Shown here: positions 1 to 9,194 of the stretch, piece by piece
Numbering within the stretch: the stretch's first letter is position 1
Layout of the letters: every line of letters starts with the position of its first letter
Source: Cognataquiflexum nitidum
GTDB lineage: Bacteria; Bacteroidota; Bacteroidia; Cytophagales; Cyclobacteriaceae
NCBI RefSeq assembly: GCF_022538055.1
Contig: NZ_JAKZAM010000033.1
Coordinates: 1-60,839, forward strand
DNA: 60,839 nt
Direction: 5' to 3'
Program-made: the position numbers and the translations under genes
Notes under the pieces: model-generated
The model's database searches: none
What the model saw: the letters and a program-made list of their open reading frames with translations, nothing else
What the model was told of the DNA's origin: nothing

Positions 1-290
1 TATTTCGGAGAAAAATTATTTGACAGACTTATTATTGCGGCAGTTCAGACTTACGTGTGAAGTTAGGGGGAGTCATATAAAATTAAAGGTATAAAAATAT
101 ATAATTCAAGTGTTTTGTTTTTTTTGATCTCCTGATTTTACTGATGAACAATGATTTTTATTGATTATTTTATTTTTCTCCATAAAGCCTTTAAAAATTG
201 TGGTAAATGTGAATTCGAATCAGAATTCAAGCAAAGACAAAATAAAATTGTAGCTGTATTTGTAAAATAATTAAAAATTTTACTTTTTTA
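1..290. other. Noncoding leader at left edge
   Basis: This A+T-rich stretch holds no open frame that looks coding on either strand. I see no hairpin terminator, repeat family or RNA gene. It is probably the upstream region of the BlaI-type regulator, whose operator and promoter begin right after it. Confidence 0.5.
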
Positions 291-326
291 TTCTATATTT
301 GTAGAGTAAACTCTATATATATAGAA
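291..326 (+). promoter_or_regulatory. Dyad operator overlapping the blaI-type promoter
   Basis: Two 17-nt arms (291-307 TTCTATATTTGTAGAGT and 310-326) are inverted repeats matching at 15 of 17 positions around a 2-nt AA spacer. The left arm contains TATATTTG (294-301), a match to the Bacteroidota -7 element TAnnTTTG. I see no good -33 TTG at the usual distance. The right arm ends one base before the ATG at 328. The position fits an autoregulatory site for the dimeric repressor encoded next to it. Binding is inferred from position and symmetry. Confidence 0.6.
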
Positions 327-327
327 T

Positions 328-699
328 ATGAACTTATCCAATGGTGAAGAACAATTGATGAATATAATTTGGCTAAAGGGAAAAGTATTTATGAAGGACC
401 TTTTAGAAGGCTTCCCTGAGCCAAAACCTGCCGTAACTACTGTGGCTACTCTTCTCAAAAGACTATCAGAAAAAGGAGCTATAGGTTATACTGTTTATGG
501 TAATTCCAGAGAATATTTCCCCCTGATTCAAAAGAAAACCTATTTTTCATCAAAAGTAAATGAGTTGGTGAAGAATTTTTTTAACGACTCACCTTCCCAG
601 TTTGCATCCTTTTTTACAAAGGAGACTGATATGTCTCAAAAGGAGTTGGAGTCTTTGAAAAAAATCATTGAGGATCAAATTAAAACCAAATTGAAATGA
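328..699 (+). CDS. BlaI/MecI-family transcriptional repressor
   Basis: This 123-residue protein matches the size and layout of BlaI/MecI/CopY-type penicillinase repressors. An N-terminal winged helix covers about residues 5-75 (LSNGEEQLMNIIW, then KPAVTTVATLLKRLSEKGAI as the recognition region), followed by a charged C-terminal helix used for dimerisation. The family binds operator dyads and is inactivated when a partner membrane protease is triggered. The stop codon overlaps the start of the BlaR1-type gene (ATGA at 696-699), so the two are translationally coupled. A near-perfect dyad just upstream suggests autorepression. The inducing signal is unknown; in Bacteroidota such pairs are often not tied to beta-lactams. 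Confidence 0.88.
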   Translation: MNLSNGEEQLMNIIWLKGKVFMKDLLEGFPEPKPAVTTVATLLKRLSEKGAIGYTVYGNSREYFPLIQKKTYFSSKVNELVKNFFNDSPSQFASFFTKETDMSQKELESLKKIIEDQIKTKLK

Positions 700-2384
700 T
701 TACTTATCTTCTTAATTCCGGTATTTGCCTTTCTGTGTTGTTTCTTTTCTATCATTTTGTTCTTAGAAAGGAGAATATGTTTGCCTTCAACAGGTATTTT
801 CTCTTGGTAAGTTTGGCTTTTTCTCTGCTTGTCCCATTTATTTCTTTGCCCTCTTTTTTTCCTCCTATCATTTCTTCAGGGCAAAACGCAACGATTGAAA
901 TTCGAGAAATCTTTATTAACCATGATATTCAGCCATCAAATGACAAATTCCTTGTAGCGGATCCAGTAATTTCTCAACCGATTTCGGGATTCAATACTAT
1001 GGACTGGTATGGGGTTTTGATTTTGGTTTACACGCTTGGTCTACTATTTTTTTTGGTAAAGTTCATATTTCAAATCCTTGGCATGGCCAAACTGATCAAA
1101 AGCGGTGTGGTTATTCAAAAGGAGAAGTATAAATTGGTTCTCCTTGATCAGGAAATTATGCCTTTCACTTTTCTGAATTATCTTTTTGTAAATCAAAAAA
1201 CCTATTGTGGACCAGGACTTGAACCTGGGATTCTTCAACATGAATTGACCCATATTAAAGAAAAGCACAGCATAGATATTCTTTTAATAGAGCTTTTGAA
1301 ATCTGTCTTTTGGTTTAATCCGATATTCCTATTTTATAAAAGGGCCATACAGCTCAACCATGAGTTTTTGGCAGACCGAGTAGTTATTGAAGGTTCGAAT
1401 GATATAATTCAATACCAGAAATTATTGATTTCGAAGGTCATAGGAAATGAATTTGTGTTTAATCTCAGTAGCCCGATCAATTATTCGGTAACAAAAAACA
1501 GGCTGATCATGATGAAAAAAACCACCTCCAAACGTCGATCCATGTTGCTCAAAATAGTATTGGTTCCAATAATATTGTTGTTTGGGGCTGGATTAAGCCA
1601 ATCCGAGGCCAACCAAAACAAGACTTCATTTTTGCCCGATTTCATGGGGAAGGATTTTGAAAGCTACATCAATGAGGCTTTAAGTGAGGAGTCTAAGTAT
1701 ATCCTTGAACTTGAAAAATTGGACATTAAAGGTGCAAAAGCAGCATATGATCAATTGAGTCAAGAAGAAAAAGAGGAGCTTACCGAATTTCCTTTTTTGG
1801 AAGATGATGTGATAGAAACTTTTTATAAACTTCAAAAAGCCAAAGACAGTGTCTTAATTAGAATTAATTTTTCTTCTCCTCCAGAAAAGAAGCAAATAAA
1901 ATTAGATACTTGGCAAAATTGGCTAAACACTAAAAATCTGGAAGTAACTGTTGATGGAAACCAAATAGAAAGACCTTTACTAGAAAAATTTTCTCCCGGC
2001 GACTTCGCTTTATTTGAGGTAAGGGGAATTGAAAAAAAGAAATTTTTGAAAAAAGAAAAATTCAGGTTGACATTAACAACCCACGACCATTATCAGGAGA
2101 AATATATTTTTGCGAGAAAAAAGCTCCATACCATTATTGCTGGATATCCTGATGGAAATGAAGCTGAAGTTTTGTATCGTATCAAACATATCCTTCTTCT
2201 TCCAAGCGGTGAATTTGATCAATATTACCATGAGAATTTTCTCAATAGAGCATTAGAATCCATGTTAACCTATGAATTTGAAAACTATCCAAAAAAGAAT
2301 GCCATTGTGGACATCCGAAAAAGTTTTGGCATCAATGTGACTAGGAATGGTCAAAAAGAAATGGTGGTCATTTCAAATGAATAA
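696..2384 (+). CDS. BlaR1-type M56 membrane metallopeptidase
   Basis: The 562-residue protein has hydrophobic helices near residues 5-23, 34-52, 105-127 and 283-300. Between the third and fourth lies the M56 zinc-protease core: HELTH at 182-186 and NHEFLAD around 221-227, the usual second metal-ligand segment. This is the signal-transducing protease half of BlaR1/MecR1; on activation it leads to cleavage of the BlaI-type repressor. The C-terminal part (about 300-562) would face the periplasm. It shows no penicillin-binding SxxK transpeptidase domain that I can recognise, so the sensed ligand is probably not a beta-lactam. It overlaps the repressor gene by 4 bp and converges on the GH10 gene. 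Confidence 0.85.
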   Translation: MITYLLNSGICLSVLFLFYHFVLRKENMFAFNRYFLLVSLAFSLLVPFISLPSFFPPIISSGQNATIEIREIFINHDIQPSNDKFLVADPVISQPISGFNTMDWYGVLILVYTLGLLFFLVKFIFQILGMAKLIKSGVVIQKEKYKLVLLDQEIMPFTFLNYLFVNQKTYCGPGLEPGILQHELTHIKEKHSIDILLIELLKSVFWFNPIFLFYKRAIQLNHEFLADRVVIEGSNDIIQYQKLLISKVIGNEFVFNLSSPINYSVTKNRLIMMKKTTSKRRSMLLKIVLVPIILLFGAGLSQSEANQNKTSFLPDFMGKDFESYINEALSEESKYILELEKLDIKGAKAAYDQLSQEEKEELTEFPFLEDDVIETFYKLQKAKDSVLIRINFSSPPEKKQIKLDTWQNWLNTKNLEVTVDGNQIERPLLEKFSPGDFALFEVRGIEKKKFLKKEKFRLTLTTHDHYQEKYIFARKKLHTIIAGYPDGNEAEVLYRIKHILLLPSGEFDQYYHENFLNRALESMLTYEFENYPKKNAIVDIRKSFGINVTRNGQKEMVVISNE

Positions 2385-2409
2385 GCACCATTTCTTTTAT
2401 CTTTAATTT

Positions 2410-2453
2410 AAAAAAGAACTATTGAAGTTAAGGGTTGTTACTGTTAACTTCAG
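2410..2453 (-). terminator. Rho-independent terminator of the GH67-GH10 operon
   Basis: Arms TGAAGTTAA (2423-2431) and TTAACTTCA (2444-2452) pair perfectly with a 12-nt loop. Read on the minus strand the hairpin is followed by TTCTTTTTT. It overlaps the last codons of the GH10 gene. Confidence 0.65.
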
Positions 2454-3552
2454 CCACTTTCAGGATTTCCTTGATCACATCAGATTTTTCATCATAATTC
2501 CTATCAAATGGCATTGGATAGGCAGTTCTTCCCCTCATCGGCCAATTGTTCAACCAACTTCCCCCATCATGTATTCCCCAAAACGTAATCCTTGTAATTT
2601 TGTCTCGGTGCTTGAAAAATAGCGCAAACAATTCCCCATAGCGCTTTGCTAACTTTGCCTGGATTTCTACAGGTAGTCCGTCTTTGTAAGGATTGTATTT
2701 TTCATCAGACTCAAAAGTGGCATCTATGTCCGCCCCGTGTCTGTTGACAGGGTTTGGAAGTACGTCGATATCCAATTCGGTAAACATCACAGATAATCCT
2801 GCTTCAGAAATGGCCACGATGGAAGCTTCAATCTGTTCGATAGAAGGAGACTCAAGTCCATAGTGTCCCTGCATGCCTATGCCGTCTATTCTGATTCCTT
2901 CGGCGCGGAGTTCTTTTGCCAATAATATAGCAGTGTTCCTTTTTTCAGGTTTCCACATGTTGTAGTCATTGTAATACAATTCTGCTTCAGGATCCATTTG
3001 GTTTGCCTTAATAAAAGCCCTTTTGATAAAGTCCTTACCTGCTGCATTGTACCATTTGGAAGTTCTCATTTTGCCATCATCAAAAATGGCCTCATTGACT
3101 ACATCCCAACCATGCACTTGGCCTTTGTACCTGCCCACCACCGCTTCAATATGGTCTTCCATTCTTTTTAGCAATGCATCTTTTCCTAGGAGATTTTTAT
3201 CAGCATCTTCAAAAACCCAATTAGGGGTTTGATTATGCCATACCAAGGTGTGTCCAATGATCTGTGCATTGAGTTTTTCTCCCAATGCCACAAACTTGTC
3301 AACCGGGTCAAAATTATACTTATCGGGCTCGGGATGAATCGGTCCCCATTTCATCAGATTTTCCCCTGTGATGCTGTTAAAATGTTTTTCTAAGACAGCA
3401 GTGGCTTTTGGTTCCTGACCGGTTATTTGTCGGTAATTGAGAGCTGCACCGATTGTGAAAGCATCTTCAAAAACATCTTTCATACCTACTTGGGCATGGG
3501 AAGAAAAAGGCAGGAGGAATAGACAGATCGAAAATAGGTGTATAGGTTTCAT
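2428..3552 (-). CDS. GH10 endo-beta-1,4-xylanase, secreted
   Basis: The mature protein is a complete GH10 barrel: WHNQTPNWVF, then GWDVVNEAIFDD with the acid/base Glu, and VMFTELDIDVLP with the nucleophile Glu, closing with TFWGIHDGGSWLNNWP. GH10 enzymes cut xylan backbones and tolerate glucuronate side chains. I place the start at 3552, where MKPIHLFSICLFLLPFSSHAQ gives a clear signal peptide; the open frame continues upstream to 3696 but that part overlaps the GH67 gene and is not signal-like. From 3552 the protein is 374 residues, normal for a single-domain GH10. It lies 11 bp behind the GH67 gene and ends in a hairpin terminator. Substrate is inferred from family. Confidence 0.93.
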   Translation of the reverse strand: MKPIHLFSICLFLLPFSSHAQVGMKDVFEDAFTIGAALNYRQITGQEPKATAVLEKHFNSITGENLMKWGPIHPEPDKYNFDPVDKFVALGEKLNAQIIGHTLVWHNQTPNWVFEDADKNLLGKDALLKRMEDHIEAVVGRYKGQVHGWDVVNEAIFDDGKMRTSKWYNAAGKDFIKRAFIKANQMDPEAELYYNDYNMWKPEKRNTAILLAKELRAEGIRIDGIGMQGHYGLESPSIEQIEASIVAISEAGLSVMFTELDIDVLPNPVNRHGADIDATFESDEKYNPYKDGLPVEIQAKLAKRYGELFALFFKHRDKITRITFWGIHDGGSWLNNWPMRGRTAYPMPFDRNYDEKSDVIKEILKVAEVNSNNP

Positions 3553-3563
3553 GGGTATATTGG

Positions 3564-5711
3564 TTAAATGCCTGGAACAAAATTTCTTTTGAAGTTTAAA
3601 TAGTAATTCAGGTCGTGTTTGGGTTTTTCGACACCGGTGGGAAGTGGCATTTTGGAGTATTGCTGAAAGTAAAGCAGGCAGGAGTCCCGCCACCATTCGG
3701 CTTCAGCTACCTGGATTCTAAAAAAGGAACTGATGTGCTCAAATCTTTCTCCGTCAATTTTTCCCTCCAGGGCGGACCATTGGCTTTGCATCCATCTGGC
3801 ACCTTCGACTCCTTTTTGGTAGCGTAAGGCCATCTCTGTCCATAAGGTATTTCCTGTATTCAGTTTTTTGTCCCAAGGGACTCTATGAAACCAAAGCAAA
3901 TGCTCCAATGGGATTTTGTCTGAATTTCCCCAAATCTTTTTCCATTCAGGATGGTATTGCGCCAAGGCATTGCTTCCTTTATCCGTGCGGTCAAACCCAA
4001 TGCCCTCTCCCGATGCTTTGTGATAGTAAGTAGCTGTCCAATCTTCCCTGCCGCCGCCTGTCACCCAGGGCCCGGGTCCCCAATGATGGCTTCTAGCCAT
4101 GATATGGTGCAATCCCAAGGGAGTCATATAATTGACCAAAATTTCATGGGATTGGAGCATGATCTCTGAGGAGGTTTTCACAAATTCGGCATCGTTGGTA
4201 AACGTCATTTTCAGCCAATCCCCGGCGATATCGTCAATATTGCTATCCGGATTCCAAGCTAATTTTCCAAATGCATACCAATCAGCTTGGGCTGTCGGGT
4301 GCCCGGTCCAGTTTCTGTCTGTTCCAATATTGGCAACTCCTGCAATACCGGTGAGAGAGTAGTCATGAAGGCTTCCATCTATAACTTTGCTGACAGTACT
4401 TCCTTTTCCTTTGGCATAGGTATCTGATTGTAGCACTTCTTGCCACATGGTCGCGAGATTTACCCAATGTGTTTCTTGCCCAAGGTATTCCTTTGTAATC
4501 TGGAATTCCATCATCAGTGGAGTTTGGGGCATGGCGCCAAAAAGCGGATGAAATGGTTCCCGTGGCTGAAAGTCAAGCGGTCCGTTTTTTACCTGTACAA
4601 TGACATTGTCTCGGAACTTCCCATCCAAAGGTTTGAATTCATCAAATGCCTGCCGAATCCTGTCGGTTGGTGTTTTTTCATTGTAGACAAATGCCCGCCA
4701 CATCACTATCCCGCCAAAAGGCTTGACAGCATCCGCAAGCATATTCGCCCCGTCGGCTTGTGTTCTTCCATAATTGTGCGGACCGGGCTGTCCTTCGGAA
4801 TCGGCCTTGACCAAAAATCCTCCAAAATCAGGTATGTAGTAATATATCTCTTCGGTTTTCTTTTTCCACCAAGCTTGAACAGCCGGATCCAAAGGGTCGG
4901 CGGTGGGCAGACTATCCAAGATCATCGGCGCATTGAACCTTGCAGTGAGGTAAATTTTGATGCCATATGGTCTGAAGGCATCAGCGATGGCGGCTGATTT
5001 TTCCAGATATTCAGGAGTCAGTACCAAGGCATTGGCATTGACATTGGTAATCGAGGTTCCATTGATGCCGATAGAAGCATTGGCCCGGGCATAGTCGATG
5101 TATTGCTGATCGATATGCATCGGAAGCCGGTGCCAATTCCAAATACTGAAGCCGGCATATCCTCGCTCTACTGTCCTGTTGAGATTATCCCAATGGTTGA
5201 GAAGTCTTTTTTGGATTTTTGGATTTTCAAGAAGGTCTAGGTTTTCGAGTTTTTCCCTTGTCTGTATGGCTTTCAAAAAAGCAAAAGAACCGTACAATAA
5301 TCCGATATCCGTTTTGGCGGTGATGATGATTTTTCCCTGAAAAGATTTCAGCCAATATCCTTCTTCCTGGATTTCATCGAGTTTTGGTCCCAGTTTGCTT
5401 TTGGTGTCAGCTGGTAAGTCATCGATTTTGAGCACCCAAGTCAAATTTGATCCGGTAGTTTTTGAAAAAACAGGAGAAATGTGTTGGCCGAAAAAACCTT
5501 CAGATGCTATTTCAAATTCTTTTTGGAGGACCACTAGAGTAGGGGATTCACCTGCGATGGTGATGTTTTCCAAATAGTCTCGGTAATAATCTCTTACGGC
5601 TTTGTTTTCAAAAGGGAGGTATTGCAGCCAGAGTTTATAACCGTCATTCCCATAGCAAACGCTTACTAATGAAATAAGTAAAAGCGTGATCGCTGATTTT
5701 TTGATTTTCAT
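3564..5711 (-). CDS. GH67 alpha-glucuronidase, secreted
   Basis: The 715-residue length and motifs fit GH67, which removes 4-O-methyl-glucuronate from the non-reducing end of xylo-oligosaccharides. The family catalytic segments are all present: VKADSEGQPGPHNYG, VQVKNGPLDFQPREP and MMEFQITKEYLGQ, carrying the conserved Glu, Asp and Glu. The start at 5711 gives a signal peptide (MKIKKSAITLLLISLVSVCYG), so the enzyme is exported, probably to the periplasm. It is the first gene of a two-gene unit with the GH10 xylanase. Together with the CE15 esterase near 49-50 kb and the xylose operon at 15-19.6 kb it points to glucuronoxylan use. Confidence 0.93.
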   Translation of the reverse strand: MKIKKSAITLLLISLVSVCYGNDGYKLWLQYLPFENKAVRDYYRDYLENITIAGESPTLVVLQKEFEIASEGFFGQHISPVFSKTTGSNLTWVLKIDDLPADTKSKLGPKLDEIQEEGYWLKSFQGKIIITAKTDIGLLYGSFAFLKAIQTREKLENLDLLENPKIQKRLLNHWDNLNRTVERGYAGFSIWNWHRLPMHIDQQYIDYARANASIGINGTSITNVNANALVLTPEYLEKSAAIADAFRPYGIKIYLTARFNAPMILDSLPTADPLDPAVQAWWKKKTEEIYYYIPDFGGFLVKADSEGQPGPHNYGRTQADGANMLADAVKPFGGIVMWRAFVYNEKTPTDRIRQAFDEFKPLDGKFRDNVIVQVKNGPLDFQPREPFHPLFGAMPQTPLMMEFQITKEYLGQETHWVNLATMWQEVLQSDTYAKGKGSTVSKVIDGSLHDYSLTGIAGVANIGTDRNWTGHPTAQADWYAFGKLAWNPDSNIDDIAGDWLKMTFTNDAEFVKTSSEIMLQSHEILVNYMTPLGLHHIMARSHHWGPGPWVTGGGREDWTATYYHKASGEGIGFDRTDKGSNALAQYHPEWKKIWGNSDKIPLEHLLWFHRVPWDKKLNTGNTLWTEMALRYQKGVEGARWMQSQWSALEGKIDGERFEHISSFFRIQVAEAEWWRDSCLLYFQQYSKMPLPTGVEKPKHDLNYYLNFKRNFVPGI

Positions 5712-5829
5712 TGTGGATTTATAGGTTTGATTTTAGGATCAATGAGTAAGCTAGGTAATTTTACAAAAAAGTGTCAGGTAATCTTGATAAACGGAGGTCA
5801 TTTTATATGGCAAAAGTAAAACACTCATT

Positions 5830-7344
5830 TTATATGCTTTTCTGGTCGGTTGCAAAAGTTTTCCCTTCCAATTTACAGATCTGTTGGATGACATCGCGAC
5901 CGGAAAATGCGGCCGGTGGCAATCCGCCTCCTGTGGCCACCCAATGTCCTGCCATATAAAACCCCTTCAGACCAGCAAAGTGGCTGGAAATTTTGGTTTT
6001 CGTGGACTTGGGAGAAGGTAGCCATCCTCTGTAGGAGCCGTTGTGGTTTCCTGTCCAGTTTTCAAATGTAATTGGAGTGGCGATATCCATGAAATCAACC
6101 TGACTCGAAATGCCGGGAAATTCTCTTTCAAGATTTTTGAGCAATTCCTCCCCAATGCGTGACCTTTCCGCCCGGTAGGCTTTTTCCCCTTTTTGATGTA
6201 GTTTTTGCCAAAATCCATAATTTGTATCAAGGGATGCTGTGATCAATGTTTTTCCCTCAGGGGCGATGGTCTGGTCAAAGTTGTAGATCTGAAATGAAGC
6301 CCTGTGATGGACTAAATCACCCACCTTCAATTTTTTGGCCAATGGAATACTATGTCCTATTATCGAAGGCTCGGATGTATCAAAGGTCCGGTCAATTCCT
6401 GCAGAAAAATAAACCATAGATGGAAATGTTTCCAAAGTCCTATAGGCATCCAAAGTCACCTCATCAATAAAATTTGACCCGAGTAGCTTGAACAATACGT
6501 AGGCACCATCACATGCAGATACCACAAAATCAGACTGATGGATAGCTGAATCTTCTGTTTGGACTCCGGTTACTTCATGGTTTTTGATAAGTATTCTATT
6601 TACTTTTTTTCCGAGCTCTAATTTTCCGCCCAATTCAATATACCGATTGGTAAGCTTTTCCATAAATTTTCCGGATCCGCCAATCGGGTATCCTGCGATC
6701 CTATTGGAAGCATAACTCAATTGTAGCACCATAAAACTCATTGACATAGTGGGAGACCAGAAGTTTTGGAAGGCTTTCCTCAGAATTTTCGATTTGAATT
6801 TTTTGGCAAATTCATGTATTGACATATGGCTAAACTTCCCCAAAGCTGTCACTGCAGGGATATCATTCAAAAATACTTTACTCCAGTCCCATGCCTGAAG
6901 CAATCCAAAAGCCCGATCCATGGTAAAGTTTGCGTCTGCTACTAATTTGATACAATGGATCAATTCTTCAATAAGTCTTGAATCCACGGGAGAAATTGAT
7001 AACAAATGCTGCTGTAGTTTATTCAGGTCAGTATAAAAATGCACATCTACACCGTCAATGTTTTTGTATTCGATAAAGCTGTTGTAATAATAAAAATCAA
7101 TTTTGTCCAATACACCCAAGTCCCGCCACATCTCATAAAAATCGATCCCCGGAGCCGAACCCACAAGCCAATGGATAGAACCATTGACATTGTAACCGGA
7201 TTTTTCCCATGAAGTGCAGGCCCCACCTGTCCGATTGACCATTTCAAATACGGTGGCTTCAAATCCATTGAGTCTTGCATATATGCCCGCAGAAAGTCCT
7301 GCCACACCACCACCTATTATGTTGATTTTTTTTGAATCTCTCAT
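5830..7344 (-). CDS. FAD/NAD(P)-dependent oxidoreductase, phytoene desaturase/CrtISO-like
   Basis: The N-terminus reads INIIGGGVAGLSAGIYARLN with FEATVFE behind it, a classic dinucleotide-binding fold that binds FAD. TGGACTSWEKSGYNVNGSIHWLVG follows, as in carotenoid desaturase/isomerase and retinol-saturase-like enzymes. The C-terminal GLKGFYMAGHWVATGGGLPPAAFSGRDV is the second FAD-contact segment typical of the family. Length 504 matches. No signal peptide is seen, so it should be cytoplasmic or membrane-associated. No other carotenoid gene is nearby, so the substrate cannot be told; many Bacteroidota homologs are unassigned. The gene stands alone between the GH67 gene and the signalling operon. 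Confidence 0.8.
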   Translation of the reverse strand: MRDSKKINIIGGGVAGLSAGIYARLNGFEATVFEMVNRTGGACTSWEKSGYNVNGSIHWLVGSAPGIDFYEMWRDLGVLDKIDFYYYNSFIEYKNIDGVDVHFYTDLNKLQQHLLSISPVDSRLIEELIHCIKLVADANFTMDRAFGLLQAWDWSKVFLNDIPAVTALGKFSHMSIHEFAKKFKSKILRKAFQNFWSPTMSMSFMVLQLSYASNRIAGYPIGGSGKFMEKLTNRYIELGGKLELGKKVNRILIKNHEVTGVQTEDSAIHQSDFVVSACDGAYVLFKLLGSNFIDEVTLDAYRTLETFPSMVYFSAGIDRTFDTSEPSIIGHSIPLAKKLKVGDLVHHRASFQIYNFDQTIAPEGKTLITASLDTNYGFWQKLHQKGEKAYRAERSRIGEELLKNLEREFPGISSQVDFMDIATPITFENWTGNHNGSYRGWLPSPKSTKTKISSHFAGLKGFYMAGHWVATGGGLPPAAFSGRDVIQQICKLEGKTFATDQKSI

Positions 7345-7698
7345 GTTATTTTGGGTTTGGTCAAAATGAAAAAAAGTTGTGGCTAGCGAGCTTTCTTAAA
7401 GTTAATAAGTATTGGGTTGTATAAAAATTTTATAGGTTAAAAAAAACTTGAATATCAGAGCCTTTAGACCAATAGAAAATAAGGGAATGTATATGGACAG
7501 GTAGAAAGAACAGAGATATACGCCTCTATGCAAGTAACCAAAAATTATATTTCATACAGCTTAGTAGCCCTGATTAAGTCGTGAAGGCTGTTTTAGTTTA
7601 TTGCTAGGTATTATATTAAATTTCCATTTTACTGTCTTCATTGCGTATATGCCTATAAAAAAGTAAAAATTGGGAGAGATTGCTTTCAATTAAAAAAC
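7345..7698. other. Intergenic gap without recognised features
   Basis: About 350 bp between the minus-strand oxidoreductase and the end of the signalling operon. I found no coding frame, convincing hairpin plus T-tract or repeat. It should contain the promoter of the oxidoreductase near its right-hand neighbour's end, but no clear -7 element is visible. Confidence 0.4.
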
Positions 7699-8727
7699 CT
7701 AAGATGGCCTTTGTTGATCTTTGAGAATGACATGTTGGGCTTTTTTTACTACATCTTTTATGATTTCATCCAATTCATATGCTGAATTGGTAATATGACC
7801 TAAAAAATCCTTGATTTCATTTAGTTCTAAATCCTCTCTCTGAATCATAGCAATGATTCCCATCATCCTCGAAAGTGGCGCTCTCAGGATATGTGATTGG
7901 ACCCATGCAATGTCCCTTAGTTTTTCATTTTGTTCTTCGATGGCATCCAGGTACTTAAGCTTCGCTGTGATGTCGTTGATTAAAATGAGCCTACATCTTC
8001 TGCCCATAAATTCTATGGCATTGGAATGCGCTTCGACCCTAATTCTTGTACCGTCTTTTTTTACATGGTTAAGGATTACCTTGAGATGCTTGGGATTATC
8101 TTTTCGTGTAGATATCAGCAGGTTATCTGTATATTCCATCTCCTCTTTAGGTCTGATATCCTTGATAGTCATGCGCATAAATTCCTCCAAACTGTAGCCA
8201 TAATGTTGGACTGCGGCTTGATTTACATTCAGAAATTCTAGGGATTCCAGGTCAAAGACCCACATAGGTTGAGGGCTGAGTTGGAATAAGTCTGCATATC
8301 TTTGCTCTGATTCTTGAAGCTTTACAATGTTTTTGTTTCTTTCGATGTTGTAGACAATGCTTTTGTGAAGGATCGCGGGGCTCATTTCATCCTTGAGAAG
8401 GTAATCAGAGACTCCCATATTCAGGGATTTAATGGCAAAATTAGCATCTACATACCCGGTAAGGACGATGATTGGAATATGTCCTGCGACCTCCATCATT
8501 TCGGAGATAAGCTGTTCGCCACTTTTATCAGGTAGGCTGATATCCAAAAGAATTACATCAAAATATGATTTGTTTTCGGTCAATAAAACCTTGGTTTCTT
8601 TAAAATTTTCGGATCGAAAGATCTTTGGCTCAAAAATCATTTCTTCCAAATATTCTTCCACAAGAACATAATCGCCCAAATTATCCTCCACTACCAATAC
8701 CTGATATTTCTTTTTATCTTTGATCAT
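7699..8727 (-). CDS. Response regulator with PAS and lone HisKA-like segment
   Basis: The 342-residue protein starts with a receiver domain (about 9-125; acidic pair at 14-15 in VVEDN, phospho-acceptor Asp62 in ILLDISLP). A PAS domain follows (about 143-262), then a helical segment AWVQSHILRAPLSRMMGI centred on His279, which resembles a histidine-kinase H-box. The chain stops about 63 residues after that His, with no N, G1 or G2 box, so there is no ATPase domain. The residue after His is Ile, not the acidic residue usual in HisKA. It may therefore be a dimerisation or phospho-accepting relay rather than a kinase. It lies 7 bp after the single receiver gene in one operon. Confidence 0.82.
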   Translation of the reverse strand: MIKDKKKYQVLVVEDNLGDYVLVEEYLEEMIFEPKIFRSENFKETKVLLTENKSYFDVILLDISLPDKSGEQLISEMMEVAGHIPIIVLTGYVDANFAIKSLNMGVSDYLLKDEMSPAILHKSIVYNIERNKNIVKLQESEQRYADLFQLSPQPMWVFDLESLEFLNVNQAAVQHYGYSLEEFMRMTIKDIRPKEEMEYTDNLLISTRKDNPKHLKVILNHVKKDGTRIRVEAHSNAIEFMGRRCRLILINDITAKLKYLDAIEEQNEKLRDIAWVQSHILRAPLSRMMGIIAMIQREDLELNEIKDFLGHITNSAYELDEIIKDVVKKAQHVILKDQQRPS

Positions 8728-8734
8728 TTATAGA

Positions 8735-9166
8735 TTATTTGTTTTCAGGAAGAGAAACGATACTCAACCAAAAATCTTCGATAGAAGTAATGGCTTTCAT
8801 AAACTCATCTGCCTCAATGGGCTTGGTTATAAAACAGTTTACCCTGTTTTGGTAAGAAAGGGTGATGTCTTTTTCTGAAGAGGAAGTAGAAAGCATGATT
8901 ACAGGAATATGACTGGTGCCGGGATTACTTTTTATTGATTTCAACACCTCGTGACCACTTTTTTTGGGTAAGTTGATATCTAAGATGATAAGGTCAGGAT
9001 TCTCAGCATCTTTGAATTTATTTTCCTTATATAAAAACTCAATGGCTTCTTTTCCATCACGGGCTATGCTGATTTTATTTTTGATGCGAAAGTCTTCGAA
9101 AGCTTCAAGCATGAGAAATATGTCCCCTTCATTGTCTTCTACTAACAAGATGTGAATTGGTTTCAT
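8735..9166 (-). CDS. Single-domain response regulator (Rcp1/CheY-like)
   Basis: The 143-residue protein is a receiver and nothing else: LLVEDNEGD at the N-terminus supplies the acidic pocket, Asp63 in LIILDINLPKKSG is the predicted phosphorylation site, and CFITKPIEADEF carries the conserved Lys. The longer form with the LPKKSGHEVL motif is typical of Rcp1-type receivers found beside phytochrome-like kinases. It is the middle gene of the operon, 28 bp after the large kinase and 7 bp before the REC-PAS protein, so it is the likely first phosphate acceptor of that kinase. There is no output domain; signalling must go on through protein contacts. Confidence 0.88.
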   Translation of the reverse strand: MKPIHILLVEDNEGDIFLMLEAFEDFRIKNKISIARDGKEAIEFLYKENKFKDAENPDLIILDINLPKKSGHEVLKSIKSNPGTSHIPVIMLSTSSSEKDITLSYQNRVNCFITKPIEADEFMKAITSIEDFWLSIVSLPENK

Positions 9167-9194
9167 TGGATTTTTTTATTTAAAGAATTCAAAA

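Noticed and set aside
3553..3696. Upstream 48-codon extension of the GH10 frame
   Set aside because: It overlaps the GH67 3' end, has no signal character, and a good signal peptide starts at 3552.
4440..4997. 185-codon plus-strand frame
   Set aside because: It is antisense to the GH67 catalytic region.
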